Shown piece by piece: positions 24,317-31,952 of a stretch of DNA of 32,511 bases. The stretch lies in assembly GCA_017935645.1 (NCBI GenBank), contig JAGBHF010000011.1, forward strand, positions 68,709 to 101,219. Direction: 5' to 3'. The translations under genes and the position numbers were made by a program. Positions within the stretch are counted from its first letter, which is position 1, and every line of letters begins with the position of its first letter. The notes beneath the pieces are model-generated. The model saw nothing but the letters and a program-made list of their open reading frames with translations, was not told where the DNA came from and searched no databases. The DNA comes from Bacteroidaceae bacterium. Its GTDB lineage: Bacteria; Bacteroidota; Bacteroidia; Bacteroidales; Barnesiellaceae_A.

Positions 24317-25645
24317 TCACATACCGATAGCTCCTATCTCTTCGGGTTTATATCCTTGCGACACGAGCGATTGTACAATGTAATCGCGAGCCGAGGCATT
24401 CTGGAATGGGTGTAGCTCAAATAGGGGCATGATAGCTACGGTATATTCCATAATGTGCGATTGTATGATTTCGTAGCTCTCCCAATGAGTTGTGTTGGCA
24501 AAACAGTAAAGTTGCAGGGGAATACCATTGCCGTCGGGTTGCAAGGTGCGAGTCATCAATGTATATCCCTGATGCTGTATGTCGGGGTGTTGTGTGAGAT
24601 AATGTGTAAGATATTGACGAAAAAGCGCCAAGTTTGTTCCCACGTGTTTGTTGTCTAATGCCTCATGCGGGGCGGTATCACTCAGAGGGTCGTAGATAAT
24701 AATACCGTTTTGTTCGACAAATTCGGTTATGACAGCGTGTGTAAAGAGTCGTGCCATCAAGGCGGGTGTGCAGAATTGTACCGAGTACAAGTCTATAATA
24801 ATCGATTGCATGATGCGTCGAACACCCGACTCTTGCATACCCCGCCAATTCTGAATAGGTTGAGACACCAAGGTATAAGGCGGGAGCATAATCAATGTGT
24901 TGTCGTAGTTGCGTACCTTGACGGTATTGAGCGATACATCACTCACTACACCATCTACTATAGTGCCCGGTATCGTTATCCAATCGCCGTTGCGCACCAT
25001 ATCGTATTGCGCAAGTTGAATACCGGCTACAAATCCCAAAATGGTATCTTTGAATATCAGCAATAATATGGCGGCAAAAGCACCCAATCCGGTGATGAGT
25101 GCCGTAGGTGAGCGATTGATAAGAATCGATACCGTAATGATACACCCTAAGGCGATAAAGACACCGTGGATAATCTGCAAGATACCTTTCATGGGTCGGT
25201 CGCGCATGCGACTATGTTGGTAGAAGGCTTCCCACAGCAGAGATATAAATGTATTTGTCGCACACACCATGACCCACACCAAGGCTATCATGCACATGCG
25301 TTGCAACGACGTGAGCAGTACACCGGCAAAAGCAAACGGCAGCATAACATGCATGCTTATAGGAGGGATAAGCCACAACAGTCGGGTTATAAATTGCGAT
25401 TGATAGAGGTTGTTCCAGAAAGCCCCCTTGCGGTGCTGCAGGATGTGTTGAAGAACAAAACTGCTGAGCTTGCTCAACACGAACATGGCAAGGAATGAGC
25501 CGATAACAACAACTGCAAAGTATATCCACTTATCGCAAATACCACTTGAGGCGTTGTGTAGCCCCATAAGCGCGAGTATATCGCGTATGTCCTGCAGTAG
25601 CTCATGAGCCACCGAGCCCGAGTTGTTGTCGATATATAGTAGCAT
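24317..25645 (-). CDS. MscS-family mechanosensitive channel (YbdG-like)
   Basis: This 442-residue inner-membrane channel has about five membrane helices. The pore-lining helix is GLGAFAAILLLIFKDTILGFVAGIQ-like, and the beta domain follows: DMVRNGDWITIPGTIVDGVVSDVSLNTVKVRNYDNTLIMLPPY. The later GVRRIMQSIIIDLYSVQF stretch resembles the miniconductance channel YbdG of E. coli (RRI-x-RS-x-x-ID). These channels open under membrane tension and release solutes after osmotic downshock. It follows the ychF terminator, so it needs its own promoter in 25646-25710. That stretch contains a GGGG/CCCC hairpin but no good TAnnTTTG box. Confidence 0.9.
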   Translation of the reverse strand: MLLYIDNNSGSVAHELLQDIRDILALMGLHNASSGICDKWIYFAVVVIGSFLAMFVLSKLSSFVLQHILQHRKGAFWNNLYQSQFITRLLWLIPPISMHVMLPFAFAGVLLTSLQRMCMIALVWVMVCATNTFISLLWEAFYQHSRMRDRPMKGILQIIHGVFIALGCIITVSILINRSPTALITGLGAFAAILLLIFKDTILGFVAGIQLAQYDMVRNGDWITIPGTIVDGVVSDVSLNTVKVRNYDNTLIMLPPYTLVSQPIQNWRGMQESGVRRIMQSIIIDLYSVQFCTPALMARLFTHAVITEFVEQNGIIIYDPLSDTAPHEALDNKHVGTNLALFRQYLTHYLTQHPDIQHQGYTLMTRTLQPDGNGIPLQLYCFANTTHWESYEIIQSHIMEYTVAIMPLFELHPFQNASARDYIVQSLVSQGYKPEEIGAIGM

Positions 25646-25710
25646 ATAGTAACAAACAACCTCAGGATGTATTGGTTCAATATTGGGGGAATGTTGCCCC
25701 AGTGGGATAT

Positions 25711-25746
25711 AAAAAAGGTTGCGCCATGAGATATTGACGCAACCTT
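25711..25746 (-). terminator. Terminator of ychF
   Basis: On the minus strand AAGGTTGCG and CGCAACCTT form a 9-bp stem around a 14-base loop, followed by TTTTTTATAT. It lies about 20 bases after the ychF stop. Confidence 0.85.
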
Positions 25747-25767
25747 ACTATATGTTTTAACGATGTA

Positions 25768-26871
25768 TTATACGTTGAAACGGAAGTGCATAATGTCGCC
25801 ATCTTGCACCACATACTCTTTACCCTCTATGCTCATCTTACCGGCTTCTTTGCAGGCTGCTTCCGAGCCAAGGGCAATATAGTCGTCATACTTAATTACC
25901 TCGGCACGGATAAAACCCTTTTCGAAGTCGGTGTGGATAATACCGGCACATTGAGGAGCTTTACTACCCTTGCGATAGGTCCAAGCACGTACTTCAGGCT
26001 CGCCGGCAGTAATGTATGTCTCAAGGTCGAGCAACTTGTAGGCCGAACGGATAAGGCGTGATACGCCCGACTCCTCAAGACCCAACTCATCAAGGAACAT
26101 CTTGCGTTCCTCGTAGTTGTCAAACTCGGCAATCTCCGACTCGGTCTTGGCAGCCAAGATAAGAATCTCGGCATTCTCCTCTTTAACAGCCTCTCGTACG
26201 CGCTCAACATAGGCATTACCGGTAACAGCGCTGGCCTCATCGACATTGCACACATACATAACTGGCTTGCTTGTGAGCAAGAAGAGATCGCGGGCAATGC
26301 GTTGCTCGTCTTTCGACTCAAATTGTACAGTACGGGCAGCCTTACCTTGTTCGAGAGCCTCTTTATATCGGCTCAACACGTCGTAGGTCATTTTAGCATT
26401 TTTGTCACCACCGGTCTGGGCTTGCTTTTGCACCTTGGCAATACGAGCGTCGATAGTCTCAAGGTCCTTGAGTTGCAACTCGTAGTCGATAATCTCTTTA
26501 TCGCGCACGGGGTCTACACTACCATCCACGTGAGTGATATTGTCATCGTCGAAGCAGCGTAAAACATGCAAGATAGCATCGGTTTCGCGAATGTTGGCAA
26601 GGAACTTGTTACCCAAACCTTCTCCTTTGCTGGCACCCTTTACAAGACCGGCAATATCAACAATCTCTACAGTTGTGGGCACAATACGTTGGGGATGAAT
26701 AATCTCAGCCAACTTATTAAGTCGCTCATCGGGTACAGTAATAACACCCACGTTAGGCTCAATTGTACAGAAGGGAAAGTTTGCCGATTGCGCCTTAGCG
26801 TTTGACAAACAGTTGAAGAGAGTCGATTTTCCGACGTTGGGCAAGCCAACAATACCGCATTTCAATGCCAT
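25768..26871 (-). CDS. ychF: Redox-regulated ATPase YchF
   Basis: YchF (Obg-related, OLA1 in eukaryotes) is a P-loop protein that prefers ATP to GTP and binds ribosomes. With the ATG at 26871 ([17 protein letters not shown]) it has 367 residues, the family length. The upstream in-frame ATG at 26919 would add 16 unrelated residues and lies before the likely transcription start. Motifs are G1 GLPNVGKST (9-17), G3 [13 protein letters not shown], and CNVDE in place of the GTPase NKxD, which explains ATP use. A TGS-like C-terminal domain ([29 protein letters not shown]) ends with the usual MHFRFNV. It stands downstream of rpoN after 149 bases, with its own -7-like box. Confidence 0.96.
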   Translation of the reverse strand: MALKCGIVGLPNVGKSTLFNCLSNAKAQSANFPFCTIEPNVGVITVPDERLNKLAEIIHPQRIVPTTVEIVDIAGLVKGASKGEGLGNKFLANIRETDAILHVLRCFDDDNITHVDGSVDPVRDKEIIDYELQLKDLETIDARIAKVQKQAQTGGDKNAKMTYDVLSRYKEALEQGKAARTVQFESKDEQRIARDLFLLTSKPVMYVCNVDEASAVTGNAYVERVREAVKEENAEILILAAKTESEIAEFDNYEERKMFLDELGLEESGVSRLIRSAYKLLDLETYITAGEPEVRAWTYRKGSKAPQCAGIIHTDFEKGFIRAEVIKYDDYIALGSEAACKEAGKMSIEGKEYVVQDGDIMHFRFNV

Positions 26872-26908
26872 GATAATATATTTAATGTGTTTATTCTCAA
26901 TTTCGGCG

Positions 26909-26916
26909 CGAAGATA
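26909..26916 (-). promoter_or_regulatory. -7-like element for ychF
   Basis: TATCTTCG on the minus strand differs from TAnnTTTG at one position. Its place supports the ychF start at 26871. Confidence 0.4.
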
Positions 26917-26947
26917 CAATAAAGAAATGAAAGAGGAAACATAATGC

Positions 26948-26982
26948 GATGATAATGTTGAAACGATTTCATCATAATCATC
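26948..26982. repeat. Long imperfect palindrome downstream of rpoN
   Basis: Two 16-base arms, GATGATAATGTTGAAA and TTTCATCATAATCATC, pair at 14 of 16 positions around a CGA loop. It lies 38 bases after the rpoN stop and 32 bases upstream of the ychF -7-like box. No T-run follows on either strand, so it may be a weak rpoN terminator or an operator for ychF. Confidence 0.5.
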
Positions 26983-27020
26983 AGTTGCATTAGGAATGAT
27001 AGTAGATGATGAGGTATATC

Positions 27021-28487
27021 CTATATCTCGCGACGCAAACGGGCTACGGGTATTCCCAACAACTCTCGATACTTCGCTACCGTACGGCGGGCTATAGGAT
27101 AGCCCTTGCTGTTGAGTAACTCACACAAACGGTCGTCGGATAGAGGCGCGCTTTTGTCCTCACTCTCGATACATTGTTGCAGGATATGCTTGATTTCGCG
27201 TGTCGATACTTCATCGCCATCGGTATTGTGTATACCCTCCGAGAAGAAGTGCTTAAGGGGATATACACCAAAGGATGTCTGCACATACTTGGTACTTGTG
27301 GCACGCGAAATAGTTGATATGTCGTAACCTGTCTTTTGGGCAATGTCGCGCAATACCATAGGTCGCAAATCACTCTCCATGCCGGTAAAGAAAAACTCCT
27401 GCTGCAATTCCACTATTGCCGTAATAGTGTCTAAGAGGGTCTTTTGACGCTGACGAACGGCATTGACAAACCATTGTGCGGCATCAAGTTTCTGCTTGAC
27501 AAAGAGCAGTGCATCACGACGCTCGCGGGTACGGTTGTTCTTGCTCGCATTATAATCCTCAAACATCTCTCTATACTGACGACTTACCGTCAACGATGGT
27601 ATATTGCCCGATATGTGGTTGATAACCAACGAACCGTCCTGTTCGTATACCTCAAAGTCGGGGGTTATCTGTTCCGTAGGCACATCATTATCGCTCCAAG
27701 CACTGCCGGGCTTGGGGTTGAGGTTGTTTATCTCATGATTGGCATTACGTAGCTCCTCCTCGGTAATGTCAAGTTGTTTGATAATCTTGTCGTAGTGCTT
27801 CTTGGTGAAGGCGTCGAATGCCTCGTTAATGATGCGATAGGCAAGCATATTGGAAGGCGTACCGCTACGACGCTCCAACTGCAACAACAGACACTCTTGA
27901 AGGGTTGTTGCGCCTACTCCTGCCGGTTCAAAATCTTGTATAACAGAGAGTATGCGGGCTATCTCATCGGTCGACACATCTATGCCTATCTGAAATATCA
28001 AATCGTCGGATATAGCATCGAGTGTACGCTGCAAGTATCCGTTGTCATCGATATTACCTATAATATATTCGGCTATATGATGCTCTGTCTCGTTAAGATG
28101 TCGTATAGCGAGCTGCTCGATAAGAAATTCATGAAAAGAAGAACCCGAACCTATAGGCGCTTGCTCGTGGTTATCGTCGGGCGAATAGTTGTGTGTACCG
28201 AAACGATAGTCGGGTATATCATCCTCTGAGTAGTAATCGCCCAACGAGAGTTGTTCGGCGCTCTCTGTGGGATAGCCATCCTCATCTAAGTTACCTTCCG
28301 AGGCATTGTAGTTATCCTCGCCCGAGGTGTCTATACCCTCTTCAAGAGCCGGATTTTCTACCAACTCCTGCTTGACACGCTCTTCCATTTCAGGCTCATT
28401 CAACTCTAAGAGTCGCATGAGCTGTATCTGCTGCGGAGAGAGTTTCTGTTGCAGTTTCTGTTCTTGTTGCAGTCGCTGTTGTGCCAT
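27021..28487 (-). CDS. rpoN: RNA polymerase sigma-54 factor RpoN
   Basis: Sigma-54 directs RNA polymerase to -24/-12 promoters that need an AAA+ activator. The 488-residue protein starts with the Gln/Leu-rich activator-interaction region (QLMRLLELNEPEMEERVKQE). An acidic region II follows (about residues 45-110), then the core-binding region and the C-terminal RpoN box ARRTVAKYRE (466-475) that contacts the -24 element. The start is 19 bases after the rnr stop, so it is probably transcribed with rnr. No sigma-54 activator gene or obvious TGGCAC-N5-TTGCA promoter was noticed here. Confidence 0.97.
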   Translation of the reverse strand: MAQQRLQQEQKLQQKLSPQQIQLMRLLELNEPEMEERVKQELVENPALEEGIDTSGEDNYNASEGNLDEDGYPTESAEQLSLGDYYSEDDIPDYRFGTHNYSPDDNHEQAPIGSGSSFHEFLIEQLAIRHLNETEHHIAEYIIGNIDDNGYLQRTLDAISDDLIFQIGIDVSTDEIARILSVIQDFEPAGVGATTLQECLLLQLERRSGTPSNMLAYRIINEAFDAFTKKHYDKIIKQLDITEEELRNANHEINNLNPKPGSAWSDNDVPTEQITPDFEVYEQDGSLVINHISGNIPSLTVSRQYREMFEDYNASKNNRTRERRDALLFVKQKLDAAQWFVNAVRQRQKTLLDTITAIVELQQEFFFTGMESDLRPMVLRDIAQKTGYDISTISRATSTKYVQTSFGVYPLKHFFSEGIHNTDGDEVSTREIKHILQQCIESEDKSAPLSDDRLCELLNSKGYPIARRTVAKYRELLGIPVARLRREI

Positions 28488-28506
28488 GTGAGTCAGGTAT
28501 ATTCAG

Positions 28507-30657
28507 TTATCGCTTAAGAGTGCGTACTAAAGCAAAATCAAGTTGTTTCTTTTCGAGATTGGCATTGGCAATAACAATGCGCACCGGATCGCCAAGGCGA
28601 TATACGCGATGTGTGCGACGGCCTACGAGCGCATAGTTCTTTTCATCAATCTCATAGAAGTCATCATCGAGGTCGCGAATAGGAATAAGGCCTTCGCACT
28701 TATTCTCATCTATCTCTACATACAAGCCCCACTCGGTTACGCCCGATATTACGCCATCATATTCTTCTCCCAGACGGTCGCTGAGGAATTCGACTTGTTT
28801 ATATTTGATAGAAGCACGTTCGGCATTGGCAGCAAGTTGCTCCATCTCCGACGAGTGCTTGCACTTCGACTCAAGCGACTGCATGACGGCACTGCGACCA
28901 CCATTCAGGTAACGGTCGATAAGACGATGTACCATCATATCGGGATAACGACGAATGGGCGAGGTAAAGTGTGTATAGTAGTCAAAACCGAGTCCATAGT
29001 GACCAATATTGTCGGTCGAATATATAGCTTTCGACATCGAACGTATCGCCACAGTCGATATAAGATTCTCTTCAGGACGACCCTTTATCTCCTGCATGAG
29101 CTTGTTGATGTTCTTTGAGAGGTCCTTGGTATTGTTGTGCAGACGGGTACGATAGCCAAAGCGACCTATAAACACCGACAAATCGTTAATCTTCGACGGG
29201 TCGGGCACATCGTGTATGCGGTATACGAAGTTCTTGCCTTTCTTGCCGGTTGCGGTCTTGCCGACAGCCTCGGCTACGGTACAGTTGGCAAGCAACATAA
29301 ACTCCTCGATAAGCATATTAGCCTCCTTGGCCACCTTGAAATAGACGCTGAGGGGACGTCCATCCTCATCTATTTCGAAGCGTACCTCTTGGCGGTCGAA
29401 GCTGATAGAGCCATTGTCAAAACGGCGCTGACGCAACTTTTGAGCTAAGTCGTTGAGTGTAAGTATCTCTTCCTTATAGTCGCCCTCGGCGCCTTCGATT
29501 ATCTCTTGGGCATCCTCGTAGGCAAAACGGCGATCGGAACGTATTACCGTGCGGGCAATGTGCGAATGCTTGACATGAGCATCGTCGTCCATCTCAAAGA
29601 TACATGAAAAGGCCAACTTGTCCTCATCGGGTCGCAACGAACAGATGTAGTTGCACAATCGTTCGGGCAACATGGGGATGGTGCGGTCAACAAGATATAC
29701 CGACGTAGCACGCTTCTCGGCCTCCTTGTCTATAATACTGCCGGGCTGTACATAGTGGGTAACATCGGCGATGTGAACACCCACCTCCCACAAGCCCGAG
29801 GGCAAGCGACGTATCGACAGCGCATCGTCGAAGTCTTTGGCATCGCGGGGGTCGATAGTAAAGGTTGTCACCTCACGATAATCTTCGCGACGGGCTATCT
29901 CGTCGGCGGGGATAATGTCCGAAATCTTGTCGGCGGCTTTCTCCACGGCTTCGGGATATTTGTAAGGCAAGCCAAACTCTGCTAAAATGGCGTGCATTTC
30001 GGTGTTGTTAGCACCGGCTTCGCCCAACACATCCACCACTTCGCCGATGGGATTCTTGGAGTGTTCGGGCCACTCGGTAATGCGCACAACGGCCTTTTCG
30101 CCATCCTTACCCCCGCGCAACTTGTTCTTGGGGATAAATATATCGTTGGCAAGTGTCTTGCTATCGGTAATAAGGAAGGCATACTGACGCTCGATACACA
30201 GCACACCCACAAAGGTGTTGTCAGCACGCTCGATGATTTGTGTCACCTCGGCCTCGGGGTCGGCATGACGACGACGCGCATATACATACACCTCGACCTT
30301 GTCGCCATTGAGGGCGTGCATCGAGTTGCGCTCGGCAACGAATATCTCCTCTCCCTCCTCGGTAACGACTTGATTTTTGCCATTGCTACGGCGCTCGAAA
30401 GTACCTACGACACGTGTTCCACGGTCTTTTTTCTTGAAACGACCCGGCGAAGTCTCTATAAGAAACTCTTGTTGTGCCATGGTAGCAAGCACCTCATATA
30501 CTTTCTGCTTTTGCGCCGGCAAGTTCAACCCCAAGGCATGCGATACCTGCTTGTAGTTGAATTGGTTGTTGGGAGCAGCATTGAAGAATGCCACTATCTG
30601 TTGCATCAAGTCGTTGATGGTCATGCGATTGCTCGCCTTTTTTCGTTTCTCTGCCAT
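28507..30657 (-). CDS. rnr: Ribonuclease R
   Basis: RNase R is a processive 3'-5' exoribonuclease that degrades structured RNA and takes part in RNA quality control. The 716-residue protein has an N-terminal helix-turn-helix-like segment (about 10-75) and cold-shock domains (about 80-230). The RNB catalytic domain has IDPRDAKDFDDALS (268-281), whose aspartates bind Mg. A C-terminal S1 domain has GVISGVTEWGLYVEIDENKCEGLIP. The ATG at 30657 follows a -7-like box at 30689-30696. The promoter region is copied almost perfectly at 31801-31952. rpoN follows after 19 bases. Confidence 0.96.
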   Translation of the reverse strand: MAEKRKKASNRMTINDLMQQIVAFFNAAPNNQFNYKQVSHALGLNLPAQKQKVYEVLATMAQQEFLIETSPGRFKKKDRGTRVVGTFERRSNGKNQVVTEEGEEIFVAERNSMHALNGDKVEVYVYARRRHADPEAEVTQIIERADNTFVGVLCIERQYAFLITDSKTLANDIFIPKNKLRGGKDGEKAVVRITEWPEHSKNPIGEVVDVLGEAGANNTEMHAILAEFGLPYKYPEAVEKAADKISDIIPADEIARREDYREVTTFTIDPRDAKDFDDALSIRRLPSGLWEVGVHIADVTHYVQPGSIIDKEAEKRATSVYLVDRTIPMLPERLCNYICSLRPDEDKLAFSCIFEMDDDAHVKHSHIARTVIRSDRRFAYEDAQEIIEGAEGDYKEEILTLNDLAQKLRQRRFDNGSISFDRQEVRFEIDEDGRPLSVYFKVAKEANMLIEEFMLLANCTVAEAVGKTATGKKGKNFVYRIHDVPDPSKINDLSVFIGRFGYRTRLHNNTKDLSKNINKLMQEIKGRPEENLISTVAIRSMSKAIYSTDNIGHYGLGFDYYTHFTSPIRRYPDMMVHRLIDRYLNGGRSAVMQSLESKCKHSSEMEQLAANAERASIKYKQVEFLSDRLGEEYDGVISGVTEWGLYVEIDENKCEGLIPIRDLDDDFYEIDEKNYALVGRRTHRVYRLGDPVRIVIANANLEKKQLDFALVRTLKR

Positions 30658-30688
30658 AGCTTGTCGATAGTTTTTACAACGTTATGTG

Positions 30689-30696
30689 CAAAGTAA
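30689..30696 (-). promoter_or_regulatory. -7-like element for rnr-rpoN
   Basis: TTACTTTG on the minus strand matches TAnnTTTG at seven of eight positions, 32 bases before the rnr ATG. A GCGATT/AATCGC repeat (30697-30715) covers the sequence just upstream. Confidence 0.45.
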
Positions 30697-30759
30697 GCGA
30701 TTTTTTTGCAATCGCGCGCAGTAATTAATATTTAATAATATTAATGATATTGTCAAGCA

Positions 30760-30794
30760 TAAAAAAAGCATGCCGATATTTACATCGACATGCT
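30760..30794 (-). terminator. Terminator of LRR gene 1
   Basis: On the minus strand AGCATGTCGAT and ATCGGCATGCT form an 11-bp stem with one G-U pair, followed by seven T. It lies 24 bases after the LRR stop. Confidence 0.87.
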
Positions 30795-30817
30795 CACATT
30801 ATAGATACTACAATACT

Positions 30818-31606
30818 CTACATCTTTATTATTTCTACCTTAACATATTCTTCTATATATTCAGGATCGCCTCCTTCAATATAATGGTGGAAAGTCCATT
30901 CAAAAAAATTATGATCTTCAAATAACTCGGCAGCTTCGTCCTTATCAAACCATGCTTTCAACTCAAACACGCCATTCAAGCCCGGATTAAAACTATACAC
31001 CAATTGTTCCAATTCTTTATTTTGGCTTACATCCAATCTTTGTAACAGACAAAAGCCGATATCTAATACTTTCAAACTTCTTTTATTACTAAGATCTATC
31101 TCCGATAATTTTGTATCTCTACAATGCAAACATTCAAGTTCAGAGCAAGAACTTATATCAAGGTTAGTTATAGGATTGTGGGAACAATTCAAAGTAACAA
31201 GTTTTTCATGATTGCTAAGATTGAGGGTCGTCAATGAGTTATCGAGGCAATTTATATCCACCAATTTGGTATTGTTACTTAAATTAAGTTCGGTAATATT
31301 GTGACCTGAACAATTTAGCACTTCCAGATTTTCAAAATACTCAATACCTTTAATTGATGATAATTCTACACCGACCCAAGGATAAAATCCTGCCAAGCAA
31401 GCACACCTCCATTGTACATCCAAATTCTTAATATTACGCACATCGTCGGGAGTAATATACTCGGCATCGCGAATATAACCGAGCTTTTCGAGTGCTATGG
31501 CAAACTCGGGGTCGAAATTCTTAGCAATGTTGTTGGGTAAATTTTCCTTATCGCATGCACACAGCATTAGCACAAGGGTTACTAACAATAAAAGTTTATT
31601 TTTCAT
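30818..31606 (-). CDS. Leucine-rich-repeat lipoprotein (copy 1)
   Basis: This 262-residue protein begins with a lipoprotein signal (MKNKLLLLVTLVLM) and lipobox LCAC, so C18 is the likely lipidated residue. The residues after it (DKEN) are charged, partly like the Bacteroidota lipoprotein export signal, so surface exposure is possible. About residues 88-210 hold roughly six repeats of about 21 residues of the form LxxLxCxxNxLTxLDLSNxxx, as in BspA-like and internalin-like solenoids that bind proteins. A non-repeat C-terminal part (FELKAWFDKDEAAELF onward) follows. The ligand is unknown. A second, diverged copy lies directly upstream in tandem. A G7 tract lies before its promoter. Confidence 0.85.
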   Translation of the reverse strand: MKNKLLLLVTLVLMLCACDKENLPNNIAKNFDPEFAIALEKLGYIRDAEYITPDDVRNIKNLDVQWRCACLAGFYPWVGVELSSIKGIEYFENLEVLNCSGHNITELNLSNNTKLVDINCLDNSLTTLNLSNHEKLVTLNCSHNPITNLDISSCSELECLHCRDTKLSEIDLSNKRSLKVLDIGFCLLQRLDVSQNKELEQLVYSFNPGLNGVFELKAWFDKDEAAELFEDHNFFEWTFHHYIEGGDPEYIEEYVKVEIIKM

Positions 31607-31645
31607 GACAATAGGTTTATAAAGTTATTAAGCATTTATTTGACC

Positions 31646-31679
31646 GCAAGATAGTTATTATTTTTTCAACTTTTACAAA
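31646..31679 (-). promoter_or_regulatory. Candidate promoter of LRR gene 1
   Basis: On the minus strand TTTG (31679-31676), 22 bases, then TATCTTGC (31653-31646) resembles the Bacteroidota promoter with two mismatches in the -7 box. The G7 tract ends 10 bases upstream of the -33 box. Confidence 0.4.
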
Positions 31680-31718
31680 GCAGTAATTACCCCCCCGATT
31701 TTTAATATTTATTAACAA

Positions 31719-31752
31719 GATAGCGCACATCTCACGGCGAGTGTGCGCTATC
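31719..31752. repeat. Strong hairpin in the LRR spacer
   Basis: GATAGCGCACA and TGTGCGCTATC form a perfect 11-bp stem, extended by an inner CTC/GAG. The minus strand continues with TTGTTAATAAATATT, a weak T-rich tail. It lies about 70-100 bases downstream of the orphan rnr promoter copy and upstream of the LRR copy 1 promoter. Confidence 0.6.
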
Positions 31753-31823
31753 GGTATTGTTATTGCTTAATAAAGCAGATTATGCGTCGATGTTGGCGTA
31801 GATAGTTTTTACAACGTTATGTG

Positions 31824-31831
31824 CAAAGTAA
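31824..31831 (-). promoter_or_regulatory. Orphan copy of the rnr -7-like element
   Basis: This is identical to 30689-30696, but here no rnr gene follows. Transcription from it would run through 31801 into the hairpin at 31719-31752. Confidence 0.35.
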
Positions 31832-31894
31832 GCGATTTTTTTGCAATCGCGCGCAGTAATTAATATTTAATAATATTAATGATATTGTCAAGCA

Positions 31895-31929
31895 TAAAAA
31901 AAGCATGCCTATATTTACATCGACATGCT
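31895..31929 (-). terminator. Terminator of LRR gene 2
   Basis: This is a copy of the terminator at 30760-30794. One base change (31910) breaks a pair near the loop, but the GCATG stem and the T-run remain. Confidence 0.82.
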
Positions 31930-31952
31930 CACATTATAGATACTACAATACT

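Larger units (their letters stand above)
30666..31800. repeat. Tandem duplication, unit 1
   Basis: This unit starts at GATAGTTTTTAC (30666), which recurs at 31801 with an offset of 1135 bases. It holds the rnr promoter region, an A/T palindrome, a terminator and the complete LRR lipoprotein gene. In the 152 bases before the LRR stop codon the two units differ at one position (30775). Just left of 30666 the match ends. Confidence 0.9.
31607..31952. other. 346-base spacer between the two LRR genes
   Basis: From left to right it holds the promoter of LRR copy 1 (31646-31679), a run of seven C on the plus strand (31690-31696), a strong hairpin (31719-31752), 48 bases of unassigned sequence, and the second copy of the rnr promoter region, A/T palindrome and LRR terminator (31801-31952). 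No gene of normal size fits here. Confidence 0.7.

Noticed and set aside
30724..30745. ATTAATATT/AATATTAAT palindrome as a special regulatory element
   Set aside because: It is pure A/T sequence in an A/T-rich spacer where such palindromes are expected by chance. It is present in both duplication units simply because they were copied.
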